From Peromyscus leucopus (Eukaryota; Chordata; Mammalia; Rodentia; Cricetidae): 64,000 bases of DNA. The notes under the pieces were generated by a model that was given only the letters and a program-made list of their open reading frames with translations, was not told the origin of the DNA and ran no database searches. The stretch spans positions 17,976,668 to 18,040,667 of the forward strand of contig NC_051068.1 in the NCBI RefSeq assembly GCF_004664715.2, read 5' to 3'. Both the position numbers and the translations under genes were made by a program. Position 1 is the stretch's first letter. Each line of letters starts with the position of its first letter. Of the stretch, positions 45,323 through 57,950 are shown piece by piece.

Positions 45323-46137
45323 CTGTTATTTCTTTGGAATTTTTTTCTGATATTTCCTGAGACTTTGACAATCCAGATAAACAAAGCAGCTATATAAAGG
45401 TAATTTTCCATATTTATATTTTCAGCATTTCATGATCACTCTGTGTACTAAGTGACATTTCTCCCACCTTCTTTCTCAGTGTGGGTTTCTAATCCAGACA
45501 CTAGTGGTGGTTGGCTTATCAGTTTTCCAGATTTAGCAAATAAAAATATGTGATGGATGACCAAATAAACTAAATAAACTAAAATATAGTAATATCAATT
45601 TTCATTTTCAAGACTTTACAACAACCAGGAACTTTTCTAAGTACCTTCTCAGCATTATTTCTCATTGCTAGAATTGAACAGGAATTACCAGGTAGGGATT
45701 ACTATCATTATCCCAACCTTATACACCAAGGGAAGAATGGAGGCCTAAATATTAACTCGTTTGCTAGATCACAGATAAGAACAGTGGGGCCCAAATTCAA
45801 ATAACTGTTAGCTTTTCTGCTCCAGAGCTACTAGCTGTGAAATCAATGGGCAGTACAGTGACAATTTGTCACACTAAGGGTTCACAGAGCATGAAGGAGC
45901 ACGCTTGCCTTGGGCTGCCCTGCTTTCCTTTCCTCACATTATAGCCCAGGGAAATTGGGGTTCCATAGAGAATAGGTTCCCTGGACATGAGTGGGGTAGT
46001 AGGATAGAAAGTAGACTGGAAAGCCAAGAATTCTCTTTAAAAGCAAAGTGATCGGGATTGTATATATTAAAGGATAGAGGGTGACATTTCAACACACACA
46101 TACACTGAACTGATTACTAGTTATGCTAGTATGTCTA

Positions 46138-46140
<3 letters not shown>
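45323..46140. other. Unique DNA, no feature seen
   Basis: No recognised repeat or exon is visible. Confidence 0.4.

Positions 46141-46192
<52 letters not shown>
46141..46192. repeat. (TG)n microsatellite
   Basis: There are 26 uninterrupted GT units. Confidence 0.95.
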
Positions 46193-46194
<2 letters not shown>

Positions 46195-46427
46195 TGAGAG
46201 CACTTAAGCTCCCTCCCTGTCTCACATAGTAATTTTTTAGTAGAGTTTATATTGCTAATAATCCCTAATGCTGGTCATTGACCTCCAGAATGGCCTCATT
46301 CTGCACGACTTTGTGTCCTTTTGCCAAAACTTTTCTAAATTTGTGTTTTACATACTTAACAATATTTTTTAGTAAGTCACATGAAATCATGCAATATAGG
46401 GGGCATATTTTTATTAAAGGTTATTCA

Positions 46428-46607
46428 CAGGCTGTAGAAATGGCTCTTTGGTTAAGAGTGCTTGCTACTTTTCCAAAGGACCTGAGTTTGGTTCCCAGTA
46501 CCCTTGTTGGGATGCTCACAGAATCCAAAATGTTCTTCTGGCATGTGGCATATGCACACACATTTACACACACAAAGAAAGGAGGAAAGAAGGAAAGAAA
46601 GATTAAC
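46428..46607 (+). mobile_element. B2/B3 SINE, internally deleted, with target duplication
   Basis: CAGGCTGTAGAAATGGCTC, AAGAGTGCTTGCTACTTTTC and GGTTCCCAGTACCC give the head. GTTCTTCTGGCATGTGGC, CACACACA and a GGAAAGAAGG tail follow. Flanks AAAGGTTATTCA and AAAGATTATTCA are a 12-bp duplication with one mismatch. Confidence 0.85.
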
Positions 46608-46766
46608 AAAAGATTATTCATCATCAACAATTCTAAATTAACTAGGTATTCTGTATTTTATTTCCTAACCTGAGGGATAAGCTTAGCTTTTTTGTGGTTT
46701 TGGTTTTTGTTTGTTTTCAACTCTTGATGTAAGAACCAGAGCTAGCCACAAAATGGAAGTCTCCCA

Positions 46767-46912
46767 GCCGGGCAGTGGTGGCGCACGCCTTTAATCCCAG
46801 CACTCGGGAGGCAGAGCCAGGCGGATCTCTGTGAGTTCGAGGCCAGCCTGGGCTACCAAGTGAGCTCCAGGAAAGGCGCAAAGCTACGCAGAGAAACCCT
46901 GTCTCGAAAAAC

Positions 46913-46960
<48 letters not shown>
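46767..46960 (+). mobile_element. Very young B1 SINE with 51-base A run
   Basis: The body GCCGGGCAGTGGTGGCGCAC to CTGTCTCGAAAAACC is near-consensus and closely matches 23643-23812. The poly-A run (46914-46964) is uninterrupted. The target duplication AAAATGGAAGTCTCCCA is perfect over 17 bp (46750-46766 and 46961-46977). Confidence 0.95.
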
Positions 46961-46967
<7 letters not shown>

Positions 46968-46977
46968 AAGTCTCCCA

Positions 46978-48208
46978 ATGCAAAGGAAATAGTTCTCAGC
47001 TATCACCCCTCCTTACACAAGAGGGCTGACATAACTGAGCTTTAGCAGTCCACATATAGACATTTTAAAATATAGATATGAGTCTGATAAAAATTTGGTT
47101 CTGGTTTATCAATCAGTAAATAGATCTATGGCTTTAGCTACAAGAAGCAGATAGAATTTCATCAGAAACATTTCAGTCTGCATACCAATAACATGGCCCA
47201 AAGGACAGAAAGAGTTTCTTAAGGTACTTACCGAATATAAAATTTAAAATGTCCTCAGGTGATGCAAAATGTTTATGTCTTAGCCATCAAGTTTTAACAG
47301 CTTGAGGGCCTTAGGATTCATTTAGAAATTTCAATGATCATTCATTTGGGGTGGGAGAGTCTTCCCTAAACATAAAATCAGCTCCAAATATATACTCAAC
47401 GAGGGTTAAGGGAACAAGTATGAGTTTTCATTATATTAAGACCTATAATTCAAACCCATGTTCACTACTCCCTGATATGGTTTTCAATACATTTACTTTT
47501 TATTTTGCAAATTTTCAAATCCACTGGGAGGTTGTATGAATGTACAAAAAATTCAATACTCAGTTCTCTTTACTGTATCTGCATCTTGCCACATATGTAC
47601 TCATGAACAAGTGTATGCACGTGCGGGTGAGTGTGCCCCCCCCACAACTTCGCTTTTGATTACAGACCACAGATGTCATAAGGTTTCATCTCTAGACCAA
47701 AAACACCCTAGAAATCGTAACACTGTCACTACTAAAATTTCAACGTGGATTCAACAGCACCTCAACTTATAGCACATAGACAAATTTCCCTAATTATCTA
47801 AACCATGACCATTATAGCCCCATCCATTAAAATAGGCCTTTTCTTTGGTTTTGTTACATTTTTACCATCTAGATGTTTTTCTCACTCTTTTGGTTTTTCA
47901 TACCCTTTTGAGTTCTTTAGAGTCCACACCAGCTGCCCTAGGAGGTTGTATCTCATCTTGGCTTCTGGTTCCTTATAGAAAATTTCTAGTGTGAGCAGTG
48001 TGGGAGTGATGTTCTGAGTCCCCCATGGAGCCATGAATCTTGGAATGCTATGTGTCAGCCTGCCTCCCACCACCGGAATCTTCATATAAAGTTACATCTC
48101 CCTTTGGTAATTAGTAAATAATTTGTTGATGATCTGTAACCCACTGTTTAATCATTCACTAAAAATCCATGCCTGAATCAGTTACTGTAGTGCATATTAC
48201 AAAATGAT
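46978..48208. other. Unique DNA, no feature seen
   Basis: No recognised repeat or exon is visible. Confidence 0.4.
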
Positions 48209-48214
48209 GATTTG

Positions 48215-48428
48215 TGTAGCTGGAGTTTCCTCTCTGGGTCCCACCAAGCCCCGGCAGTCTGACAGCCCACTTATAAAATAAACACCAAATGACTCAGCTT
48301 TCCACTTCCCTGAATTCTTCTCCTCTTTATCCCACCTATACTTCCTCCTGCCTGGCTACTGGCCAATCAGTGTTTTATTTATTAACCAATCAGAGCAACA
48401 AATTTGACATACAGAACATCCCACAGCA
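48215..48428 (-). mobile_element. Short ERV2-type solo LTR, antisense
   Basis: On the plus strand it begins TGTAGCTGGAGTTTCC and ends CATCCCACAGCA, with a perfect 6-bp duplication GATTTG (48209-48214 and 48429-48434). Read on the minus strand it starts TGCTGTGGGATGTTCTG and has two ATTGG CCAAT-box motifs near 48365-48395. At 214 bp it is short for an LTR of this kind, suggesting an internal deletion. Confidence 0.8.
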
Positions 48429-48434
48429 GATTTG

Positions 48435-49804
48435 GGCATCAAATCATTCCTTCTAGAGCTGTGAGCTGTCACTCTTGTGGAAAGACTAGGTTTCCTTTTC
48501 TCTCCATCCTTCTTTCCTCATGACTGTCTATTCAGCGTCTCATAATCCATTACCATCCTTTTCTTTTAGAGAATGAAATCATGCTGGCCCATGGACCCTT
48601 TAGATGCAGTCACTTTAATCTTTAAATAGTTCATTGTTTTCTGGTACAAGGTGTTTCAAGCTCACTTTGTACTTGAGCTTTCTTTGTCTCAGACCGCAGA
48701 TCTCATGTTTCTTCAAGGAGAGAGATCTCAGAGGAAAATGTTTCTTAGAAATCAAGATTTAGGTACAATTACTCCTGGAGTTGAACATCCTGTAGGCCCT
48801 GCTAAATCGTGAGTTAATACCATTGTGTACAATTGACTCTCACATCATAGAATTCTCTCAGTCAGCCCCCTCTTTAGAATTAACAGAGAGTCTCACAATG
48901 CTACCTTAAGCATTAATTCTACCCTAATAAATACACAAAACAGTTTTCAGAATTACAAGACCAATGCTTCTACCCATTACAAACCTAGAAAATAAACTGT
49001 AACATTATCTGCAATGCTGTGTATATACCATACACAGTTTATAGTTAAGAATGTGCTTAAACACTTTCTGAATCCATCTGTGTGGATGAGTTGCTAATTT
49101 CCCATACTGTTAAAAAATTTTACATAATTTTTTTCTCATAAAAATCTTGTATGCTATTTATATATAAAAATCATATGTATTAGTGGAGTCTTGCTCCAAA
49201 TCCTCTCTGCATTGTCTTCTCACATCTGGAAATGTAGAAAGGTAAGTAAGCAGTATTTATTGATGGTTATCCCTAGTTGGCTTTTTCTTGCACAGAGAAT
49301 AGGATTTTATAAACTTTGTTTCCTTACGCTTGCTAACAATGTATCTTATAAATGAATATGTATCAATTCATAGATATTGGTCTCATTCTTTTTATAGCTA
49401 CTCTCACTCCACGATAGCCAGCTATTTTCTACATTGGTATTTAAATTGCAACCATGCATTGCTATATACAATAGACAAACTTACGCATGGTTTTTTTTTT
49501 AAATTGGTGGCTTTGCAAATTAAGGGTAGACTTCTAGTAGAATGTTCAGATTCTGAATCAAATAGCTATGTAGATTTCCAAACCCTCATTGATAAGAATC
49601 GTAACATTTTGCATTCATGGAAGCTCTGGACAGAAGCTTCCTCATTTCCCTAGTGCGTGGCCAGTGTAGTATGTATGGAGTCAAGCTGTCAAACTTACAG
49701 GCAAGAAGTAATACACTTCATAGTATTTTAAGTTTAGAAATACAATCGTGAGCAACCCACTAAGTCTCTTTGTGCCTTCCTTCCCTAAAGATAAAAATGA
49801 ACAG
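48435..49804. other. Unique DNA, no feature seen
   Basis: No recognised repeat or exon is visible. Confidence 0.4.
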
Positions 49805-49885
49805 CTGGTTGTAGTGGCACACACTGGTAGGATATGCTGAAGAAGCAGAGTCAAAGAATCATGAGGTTAAGCCTGGCCTACACCT
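49805..49885 (+). mobile_element. B1-like fragment
   Basis: CTGGTTGTAGTGGCACACAC, GAAGAAGCAGAGTCAAAG and GTTAAGCCTGGCCTACACC form a partial diverged B1. Confidence 0.5.
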
Positions 49886-50130
49886 TTTCCTTTATTTTTA
49901 TTTTTTTTACTTTTCCTCAGCTTATGAGGGGGCCTACCCAAACACAGACCCACAAACCTCACTGACTATGATTACATCAACAACAATAGTCAGCACTCCC
50001 CTCAATGCACTCCACATGCCTCTCAACATGGCCTTCCCTGCTTCACTCTTCAGAACCTCGCCCTACTCACCCCTCAAATGCCCACCTTCAAAGGTTACTT
50101 GGATGATCAAATATATACAATTTAAGACAT

Positions 50131-50560
50131 CTATTTAGTTTCTTTCTGTTGCTATAAGAAATATCACCGCCTCAAGTAATTCAAGAGAGGAAAGACATAT
50201 TTGGCTTACATGTCCAGGTCACAGGCCATCATTGGGGGAAGGAAGGGCAGGAACTGAAGCAGCCTTTAAACGAGATCTACTAAACACTCCTTGAAGAATT
50301 ACCACTGGCCTGAGCAGGGATCATTCACAGTCAAGGAGGTGCATCAGGAACCATAGAGAAATGCTGCTTGCTGGCTCACTTGTTCATTCTTTGGCTGACT
50401 TAGTATCTATCCCAAGACTACATGCCTAGGAATGGTCCTGCTCGAAACAGGCTGGACCCTCTTGCATCAATTAATAAAGACAATCTCTCAGGCATGTCCA
50501 CAGGCAAATCTGATTTAGACAATTCCTCAGTTGAGGTTTTTCTTTCGAATGATTTGAGGC
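50131..50560 (-). mobile_element. Old ERVL-MaLR LTR, antisense
   Basis: TAGTTTCTTTCTGTTGCTAT, AATATCACCGCCTCAAG and GGAAGGGCAGGAACTGAAGC, then CATGTCCACAGGCAAATC and CTCAGTTGAGGTTTTTC, form a diverged antisense MaLR LTR. It is older than the copies at 9868 and 20322. Confidence 0.65.
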
Positions 50561-50662
50561 TGTACTGCATCCACAATTAGAGCTAACTAGGACAGTTTCT
50601 CACTTGACATCCTTCTGCCCTATCCTCATGAGTACTGGGACTACAAGTGTACACCAGCACAC

Positions 50663-50663
<1 letters not shown>

Positions 50664-50693
<30 letters not shown>

Positions 50694-50702
50694 GTGTGTG
50701 TG
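50664..50702. repeat. (TG)n microsatellite
   Basis: About 17 TG units plus a short interruption adjoin an antisense B1 scrap (GAGTACTGGGACTACAAGTG) at 50590-50660. Confidence 0.9.
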
Positions 50703-52599
50703 ATGTAGTCCTCTTTGTCTAGAAGAAGTATTTAGTCTAACAAGCATATGGAGACAACAATGAAAATTGTAGCCAGAACAGATTAGCAAGGGGCTGCCTT
50801 GGGGTATTAAACTGTGGAGAGAGCATTTGCATATTTCTGTGATTAGACAGCACAGTCCTTTATCAATTAAGTTCCTTTTTATAGAAGAAAGGTGAGCCTA
50901 GGGGCCAGAGAAGTAGAATAGTTTCTTGAGTTGAATTTAGATTTGGCTGATTTAATGAAAGTGGAAAGTAGAGGAATAAATGGTTTTACAAATAGAGGGG
51001 GCAAAAACCAGGGTGTTACAGACATCTTATAGTCCACCAAAATCATTGATTCTCTTGTTCTTAATGAGAGGGTTTATGAGCAGGGCCAAGAAGCCAGCAT
51101 TCACAGTATGGATAGCCACATCTTGGAAAGGGAAGGGTTACTTGAGCAACAGCCCAGCTCGAGTCAGAGTGAACAAACAACATGACAAGCATCCCTACAA
51201 AGCAATACATCAAGTGCAAATTAATAAACAGCTAGACTCATCGAGACATTACTTATCTGATGATCTCAACTCTGGACACAGCCTTAAATCATTGAATATG
51301 CAAATCAGTTTCTGAAGAGTGAAAATACAAGTTAGAAAATATATGACTTTCCCAGATATATTTTATTTATCCCAATTCTGAATATTCTACAGACTTCAGC
51401 TTTTATTCTTGAGAGACAAGAGAAGGCATAGCAGGGTTCTGAGCAGAGGATTAATGGAAACTAGTTTGCATTCAAAGCATCCCCTTGTCACCATGTTAAG
51501 AACAGACAGGAATGGATAGCAAGGACAGCAACCAGAGGGTATTGCAACAACCCAGGCTGCAGATAATAGATATGTGGCTGAATGGAAGAGGTAGAGTCAG
51601 CGAGAACTGGTGAGATTCTAGTGCATGTCTAAAGTAAATCCAAGAGGGTTTCCAATGGGGCGGGGGCGGGGGGGACAGAGACAGACAGAGAGACAGACAC
51701 AGAGAAAGAAGAGAGAGTTTAAACTTTTTGCTAGACAAATGATATTTCTAAAAACTGAAATGGAAAATATGATGGAATTAACAATTTGGACTGAAAGACT
51801 GGTATGTTTAATAATGATACATTGGCATCAAAAAGTTAGATTCAGTAGACTTGGCTGTAAGAATCAGAACACATCAGCAACATATCATCACAGAAAATTT
51901 TCCTTTAAAATTAGTTTGTGTGACTAGCCATTGACAACTCAAGAAAAAAGCTTAAGGATTTAAATTTTTCTGTTTCATAGAACAGTTGTTGCCTTGCAAA
52001 GACAGAAAAATGAAGCATTAGGTTTCCTCAGGAGCTGGGGGGATGATTACTGGATAATTAGCTTTAATTTCAAGAGCTTGGAGAAGGTCTTCAGGAGTGG
52101 TTAAGTCTAATTCAGAAGAAAGGGTCACTTGGGGAAGAGCAGAACAGGTCTGAAAGTCTTGTCTGGAATCTTAGAGATAAACAGATCAGGGAGAACTCAG
52201 GAAGTCTCCAGTCAGTAGTCTGTTGAATCAGTAGGTAGAAGAGACAGCAGAACTTTGGGGTGAACTGTGGGGTCCTCCAAGAGAGGAGTTGAAATGAGCT
52301 GGAGAGTCCCAGTGTGAGAAGAGGAGTCACATCGAGGTATCAGCCGCCCTCATTCTGCAGGGAAGTTGACCAGATTGTGTCGAAGGCACCTTTACGCCCC
52401 AGTTAAGATTCTAACTTCTAAGTGAGACTTCTTCTTCCATCTTGGGAAGGGGTCATTATTCAAAAGATATTAGCCAACTGTTCACCACCTCCAATAGGAC
52501 CAAATGTGAGGACTGGATGTGGATCTGTTAATCCTATCAGAAGTTATTGACTGTTATGAAATCCCAGAGTGAGGTCTTGAGAACAATCTGGCACCAGAT
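50703..52599. other. Unique DNA with one G-rich spot
   Basis: There is no gene or recognised repeat. GGGGCGGGGGCGGGGGGG at about 51657-51674 is followed by an ACAG/GA-rich run to 51717. Confidence 0.4.
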
Positions 52600-52870
52600 T
52601 AATCTCCTTAAAGACCAAGTTGATTGTGTCACTGGCCTTTGCCAAACTCCCACAGCTTTTTGTGGCTCCCAAATCTGGTCTCACCTACTTGGTGGTCTGT
52701 CTTCAAGGTGACTGGACAGAGTCACTGCTACCTTCTTATTCAGGGGCTTTATGGGGTGTCCACTGTCCTGTTTGTCCTTACCCCAACTCATTCAAAATCT
52801 CCAATGCCTTCCCAGATCACCACAGGCAAAGTGAACAGTTTAGTATTTGTCTAGCACTGCCATCACGCCA
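52600..52870. mobile_element. Possible ancient L2-like fragment
   Basis: GTTGATTGTGTCACTGGCC, then AAACTCCCACAGC and GGCTCCCAAATCTGG loosely resemble an L2 3' region (a coding-like CTCCC/GTGGCTCCC pattern). This is weak and seen by eye only. Confidence 0.25.
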
Positions 52871-54404
52871 TACAGCTGAGCCCTTGTGAACAAATGAGTG
52901 ACCATCCCCCTCTCTCTTTAGAATGTGAGATAAGATGGCTTCATACAAGTTTAGAATCATATAAAGCCCTAGTTACAAAGGGAGACAAAGATTAAAAATG
53001 GTCCATTTAATTGGTTTTCATCAGCTTCCACTTGTGCACTTTTGTTGGGTAGATTTACGTTACATGGAAACTATAATTACTAAACTACATTAGCTACATT
53101 AACAATACACCATATAAATGAAGATCATGCTGACTCATAAGTCATCTGAAACTAAGAAATGAGAGTCCAGGGGGAAAGAAAGACAAGGAGGGAAGGCATG
53201 ATGACAGACAGAAAAAAAACAAGGAGCTTCTGGTAAAATGAAGAAGTTTTGGTATCAGGTGATAAACACAAACCGTGATTTGCAACATGAATGTGTCCTT
53301 CAAATTTTAAGAGCTGTTGAATTAAGCTGTGAGAAACTGCACTTATTTCACTCTGAGAAGCAAACATGCAGGAAGAAGATGAAGAAGTAACAGCCACAAA
53401 GCTGTCCTTTACTAGTGAATAGTTAGCAAAGATGGAGATGCAGAATTTAAATCTGTCCCATAAGCAAAGTGATCCTGTTTATTGATTATAGCAATATATG
53501 CCTCCATCTTCTCTGCAGTAAAGAATATTAAGTTAAATTCCATTTGCTGCAACTTTGGATCCCTACATGGAGAGATTTCTGGTCTCTACCCACTAGAACA
53601 TTTGCATTTGGATGTTTTATGGCTCATTGTGGCCACTTACTTTTATGTTTCATTTATAATAATTCACTCAGGATGAATGGTTACTTGTTAAAATCTTCTC
53701 ATGAAAAAAAAAATCCACTGTTATTAATGACCAGCTTCAATACCGTGGAGAAAACAATGCCACCATAAAATTCAAATCAGTGTTCCTCTCATCTGTCCAA
53801 GCTTAAAATTGCTGTTTAAAGGGCTCAGACCTTAGTTTTAGAAAAGTAGAGAGTGAAACACTCATACCTGACAGTTTTTAAAAACTATTCTTTTCCAGCC
53901 TTTCTTTCTCAAACTGATCCAAAATAACTCTGATCAGGTCTGTTCCTTTGTGATAAAGTCTCACCCCACATTAAATAGTTCTCACATGGTCGCCCTTCAG
54001 TAGCAGCAGCACTTTGGAAACTCATCCTAAGGGCAAATTCTCAGGACTCATCCCAAATTCACTGAATAGCAGGTAGAGAGGAAAGCTTTAATAAGGCTTT
54101 CAGATCACACTGAAATTGGCTAGTTGTGTCAATGGCATATTCTCAGCAGTGTTTATTCTTTTGAAGTGTCACAGTGGTAACAAGGAATCCCTGACTACAG
54201 CATTGGTAGTGGGTAGCTCTCGGGACAGGTCTAACTGGCCTGGCCACAGGGAAGAGCCTCAGGGTATCCTGCAGAGTGAGTAATATTGATTTTTTTTTAA
54301 GTATGAGGTATTTCAACTGTATAAAGTATAGTTTTTAAATGCACAGAATAAGAAGGTTCCAGTAATCATGGGCACAAACTCTTTAGATTTGGCCTAAATT
54401 AACC

Positions 54405-54408
<4 letters not shown>
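52871..54408. other. Unique DNA, no feature seen
   Basis: No recognised repeat or exon is visible. Confidence 0.4.

Positions 54409-54475
<67 letters not shown>
54409..54475. repeat. (CT)n microsatellite
   Basis: There are about 33 uninterrupted CT units. Confidence 0.95.
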
Positions 54476-54480
<5 letters not shown>

Positions 54481-56095
54481 CTTGTGTTATTCTTAGTCTC
54501 TGTGTTTCATCCTAGTAAGTTCTTAAAGCTCCTGGAGCTTAAGTGTGCTGATCTAAAGCTCCCTGCCAAGACATTAGTACTAATGGCCATGCTGAAGAGT
54601 CTGTATTAAGATCACATGCCTGACACCAGAGGCGTAGTCACCTTGCTCAAGATCCCTTAGCATGGGGCTCAGACAGTGGATGCTGAGATGGGAAAGTGCA
54701 GGAGCCTGAACTCCAACTTTCTAAACTGCTTTAGAATTTAGTCCAAATGGCCTATGCAGACAGCACACTGTGTTTTATGGAAACTGGTCAAAGTAAGTGC
54801 TATTGCCTGCTGGAGATTTATGTAGCACCTCCTAAAACCATTCACACTGAAATTCTACCATCTGCAAAATTATAGAAATAAAATCACATCTCTTCACAGA
54901 GATGCCAAAAATCCCTAAGCTCTTCTAAAAGACAAGCTATATCATTATATTCTATTTGAAGTGTAACCCAGGCGCTCTTCTTAGGGTCTTTCCCTTTGAG
55001 CTCCAATGAACCCTCCCAGGAAGCATGGCATAGGAAATTAGAGGGGCCAGAGGAAGCAAGACCCTCTCACAACGAGAGTTCTGGTTTCATAGAAACAGAA
55101 ATGGTTCTGAACACAAACATCCTGGTGGTGGGTGGGGTAGGCAGAATGGTGCTCCTGAAAAGATGGCCATTCTCAAATGCTAGGCAACATGGGAAGAGGA
55201 GTGAAGATGGTTAATGAACAGGTTTAAGTGAGAAACTAACACAGGTTATCCAAATAGGTCAAAGTAATCACATGAATTCTTAAAATGGCAAGCTCTGGGG
55301 TGGAGCAGAAGTATGAGCCGGCCAGCAGAAGGACTGTCTGAGGTTGCTGGCTTTGAAGATGTGTTGGGCCATCAGCCAATTAAGACAGGAAGCTTCTAGA
55401 AGCCATGGAAAAGAGAAAATGGAGTCCTCTCGGAGCCTGAAGGAAGGCAGCTCACACACCTCAAGCCCAAATGAGATCTTTTTCAGATTTCTGTCCTCTA
55501 GGACTATATGGTAATAACTGTTATTTGAAGCCAGCAAGTTTGTGACAATTGGCTGTCACAGCAACAAGACACAAGTAGGATGCTAACACTCTGCCTGGGA
55601 GAGAGACAGATGTAATGTGGGGACGCCAGACTCTCTCAGGACCCCTCTTCTTTCTGCTGAGGCAGAGACCTTATAGGTCACTGTATCATGCTGGTCACAT
55701 CCCTCTCAGTCTCATCATGGAAAATTCAAGACGGAATTCTGGCCAAGGCCAAACAGTCTGAAGTTGGGCTTTGTCTGTGAAGCAGGCAACCATCCTAGAG
55801 GCCTCAAGAGAGGTGAAGTCTGTCTCTAAGTGCCCCGTGGAGTGAGAAGCATAAGAAGGTTTTGTCCCTGGCTCCTGGCACAGAGCTCCTAACTTTGGAA
55901 TTTTTGATTCAAATGCCCGCTTCTCCAGAAGTTAAGTGACAAAGAGAACCTAGATGGCATGTATATGAGTGCTCACTATAAAACCAAGAAACTTGGGTCA
56001 AAATGTGGGAGGAAGCTGAACTAAGGAGGTCACCACATTCCATCTGCTTTTAGAGTGTTCGCTATGACTGTTTCGTGGTTTGTTTGTGTTTGTAG
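54476..56095. other. Unique DNA, no feature seen
   Basis: No recognised repeat or exon is visible. Confidence 0.4.
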
Positions 56096-56208
56096 TTTAT
56101 GATGGGGCCTCACCAGGTATCAACAGCTTGAGATGGCTTCAAATTCAGTCCTCCTGACTCAGCTTCCCAAGTGCTGGGATCATAGGCATGCACCACCACG
56201 GCTAGCTC
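56096..56208 (-). mobile_element. B1 SINE, antisense
   Basis: ATGATGGGGCCTCACCAGG, CTGACTCAGCTTCCCAAG and TGCTGGGATCATAGGCATG, then CACCACCACGGCTAGC, are a reverse B1. Confidence 0.75.
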
Positions 56209-56599
56209 TTGGTCTGCCTGGTTTTCTATTGTGAAATGACTAGAAATGTAAAACTTGCTAAAAATAGGAGAGATTGAAGGTGTGGTCAATTGAAACTTGC
56301 AGGGCTAGGACTGTGCGGGGCTAGTCAACTTCACTGTGTCTCATTGCCGGCTAGTGGCTCTGATTCTGCAAATTTTCCAAAGTCCCAGGGGCCCACAATG
56401 ATTACAGAATGAATAATTGAATAAATGGGCAAACACAGTGGTTGTGTGTTCACGTACTCCAGACCCACAGCCCAGTAGCTAGCTCTACGTAGCCCATTGC
56501 CACACTGCTGATTGGTATTCCTTCACCTAAGCTTTTCCTGTCTTGGAGGGCACGTAAAGTTGTCTTCAGGTGGAGGTGGGATTGACTAAAATGTGTTTT

Positions 56600-56752
56600 G
56601 ATGCAGAGAAATGGCTCAGCAGGTAAAGGTACTTGCAACCAAACCTGATGACCTGACGTGGTGGAAATAAAATACTGACTCCAGCAAGATTGTCCTTTGA
56701 GCTCTACATGTGCGCCATGCACTAATGAACCGACACACATACACACATGTAA
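56600..56752 (+). mobile_element. RSINE1-like SINE, sense
   Basis: GCAGAGAAATGGCTCAGC, GGTACTTGCAACCAAACC, GATGACCTGACGTGGTGG and TTGTCCTTTGAGCTCTAC match RSINE1. Its ACACA tail turns into a GATA repeat. Confidence 0.75.
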
Positions 56753-56798
<46 letters not shown>

Positions 56799-56818
56799 GA
56801 TAGATAGATAGATAGATA
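56753..56818. repeat. (GATA)n microsatellite
   Basis: About sixteen GATA units, with one interruption near 56798, lie at the 3' end of an RSINE1. Confidence 0.9.
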
Positions 56819-56848
56819 AACCAAAAAATATTGCTTTGGCAGATTGTA

Positions 56849-57109
56849 CCATGGGAAATGGAAAACTGGAAGTATATAATTTCAAACTTGCCTGTAACTT
56901 TCAGGATGGGGAGGGGGACCCATTCAGATATTGCAGGCTACCTGTGTAAGATAACCAAGTGAGCTTAACTGACCTAAGAGGTATAATATTTATACTATAT
57001 CTCACTGGACACATTCTGTGAATAACTTGTTTTTGTTTTGGGAGGGATGGGGTCCCATGCATCTAGGGTTAGCCTGGATTATATACCAAAGAAGGATCTT
57101 GAACTACTA
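56849..57109. repeat. Left arm of inverted duplication
   Basis: It runs from CATGGGAAATGGAAAACTGG through AACTTTCAGGATGGGGAGG, CACTGGACACATTCTG and GATGGGGTCCCATGCATC to GATCTTGAACTACTA. It is the reverse complement of 57871-58132, with an estimated 85-90% identity. The inner end carries part of an antisense B1-like body; the rest is not a SINE. Confidence 0.8.
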
Positions 57110-57647
57110 ACAATACTAGAAAGTATATTTAATATGTAATATTTACATCCATCCTGTAGAAGCAAAATTTTAAAATATAAGACAAATATAATTTCTATCC
57201 TCATGAATCAAACATCTAAAGTCCTTGGACATTTCTAAAGAATAGCATAGATGGGGAGAAATAAACCAAATGAAAATGATGAGAATTAACAGCATAAAAG
57301 CATGATCTATATACATCTTACTCAAATCTTTTCTCACTAACTCATTTCCACTTAATCTGTTTGCAAAAGTATCCACATTCTGGACACTGACTCGTGCCAT
57401 GAATTTCTCTAAGTAGCATTTTGTTCAAGTGAATTGAGAGTGGATATCTAAATACGCCGAAAACAAGAACAGACTCCATAACATCTTCTCATTCTAATCT
57501 CCCCACCACGTGGAACTAATGTGATATTTGAGCCTGACCTTGATGGAGCATTAGCAATAATGAGAAAACAGGGACTCGGCTTCAGATGTGAGCTATTAGA
57601 ATATTTTTTTTTATCTAACACCTTTCTTTATAAACAGAACCTAGATA

Positions 57648-57715
57648 GGCTGGGCTGAATTGAAGCTCAGGGGTTGCAGTGCCAGGCTCCAGGTTCAATT
57701 ACCATCACTTAAAAA
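57648..57715 (+). mobile_element. ID-like fragment, sense
   Basis: GGCTGAATTGAAGCTCAG, GGGTTGCAGTGCCAGGC and CCAGGTTCAATTACC resemble ID, with an AATAATAAT tail reaching 57728. Confidence 0.5.
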
Positions 57716-57729
57716 ATAATAATAATCAA

Positions 57730-57950
57730 GGCTGGAGATGTGGCTCAGGCTCAGCTGGTAGAGTGTTTGCCTGGCATGCACAAAGACCTGGGTTTCATGC
57801 CCAGCACCGCACAAAACCTGGTGTGCCTTACACACATGTAATCGCCCCACTTGGGAGATGGATGAGGAGCAGGTGGTTCAAGATCTTTCTCTGGTACATA
57901 AGAGTTTGAGGCTAGCCCTGGATGCATGGAACCCCATCCCTTCCAAAACA
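57730..57950 (+). mobile_element. B4 SINE (ID-B1 fusion), sense
   Basis: The head GGCTGGAGATGTGGCTCAG, GTGTTTGCCTGGCATGCAC and TTTCATGCCCAGCACC is followed by the B1 half (GGTTCAAGATCTTTCTCTGG, GAGGCTAGCCCTGGATGC). Its 3' half from 57871 belongs to the right arm of the inverted duplication. Confidence 0.8.
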
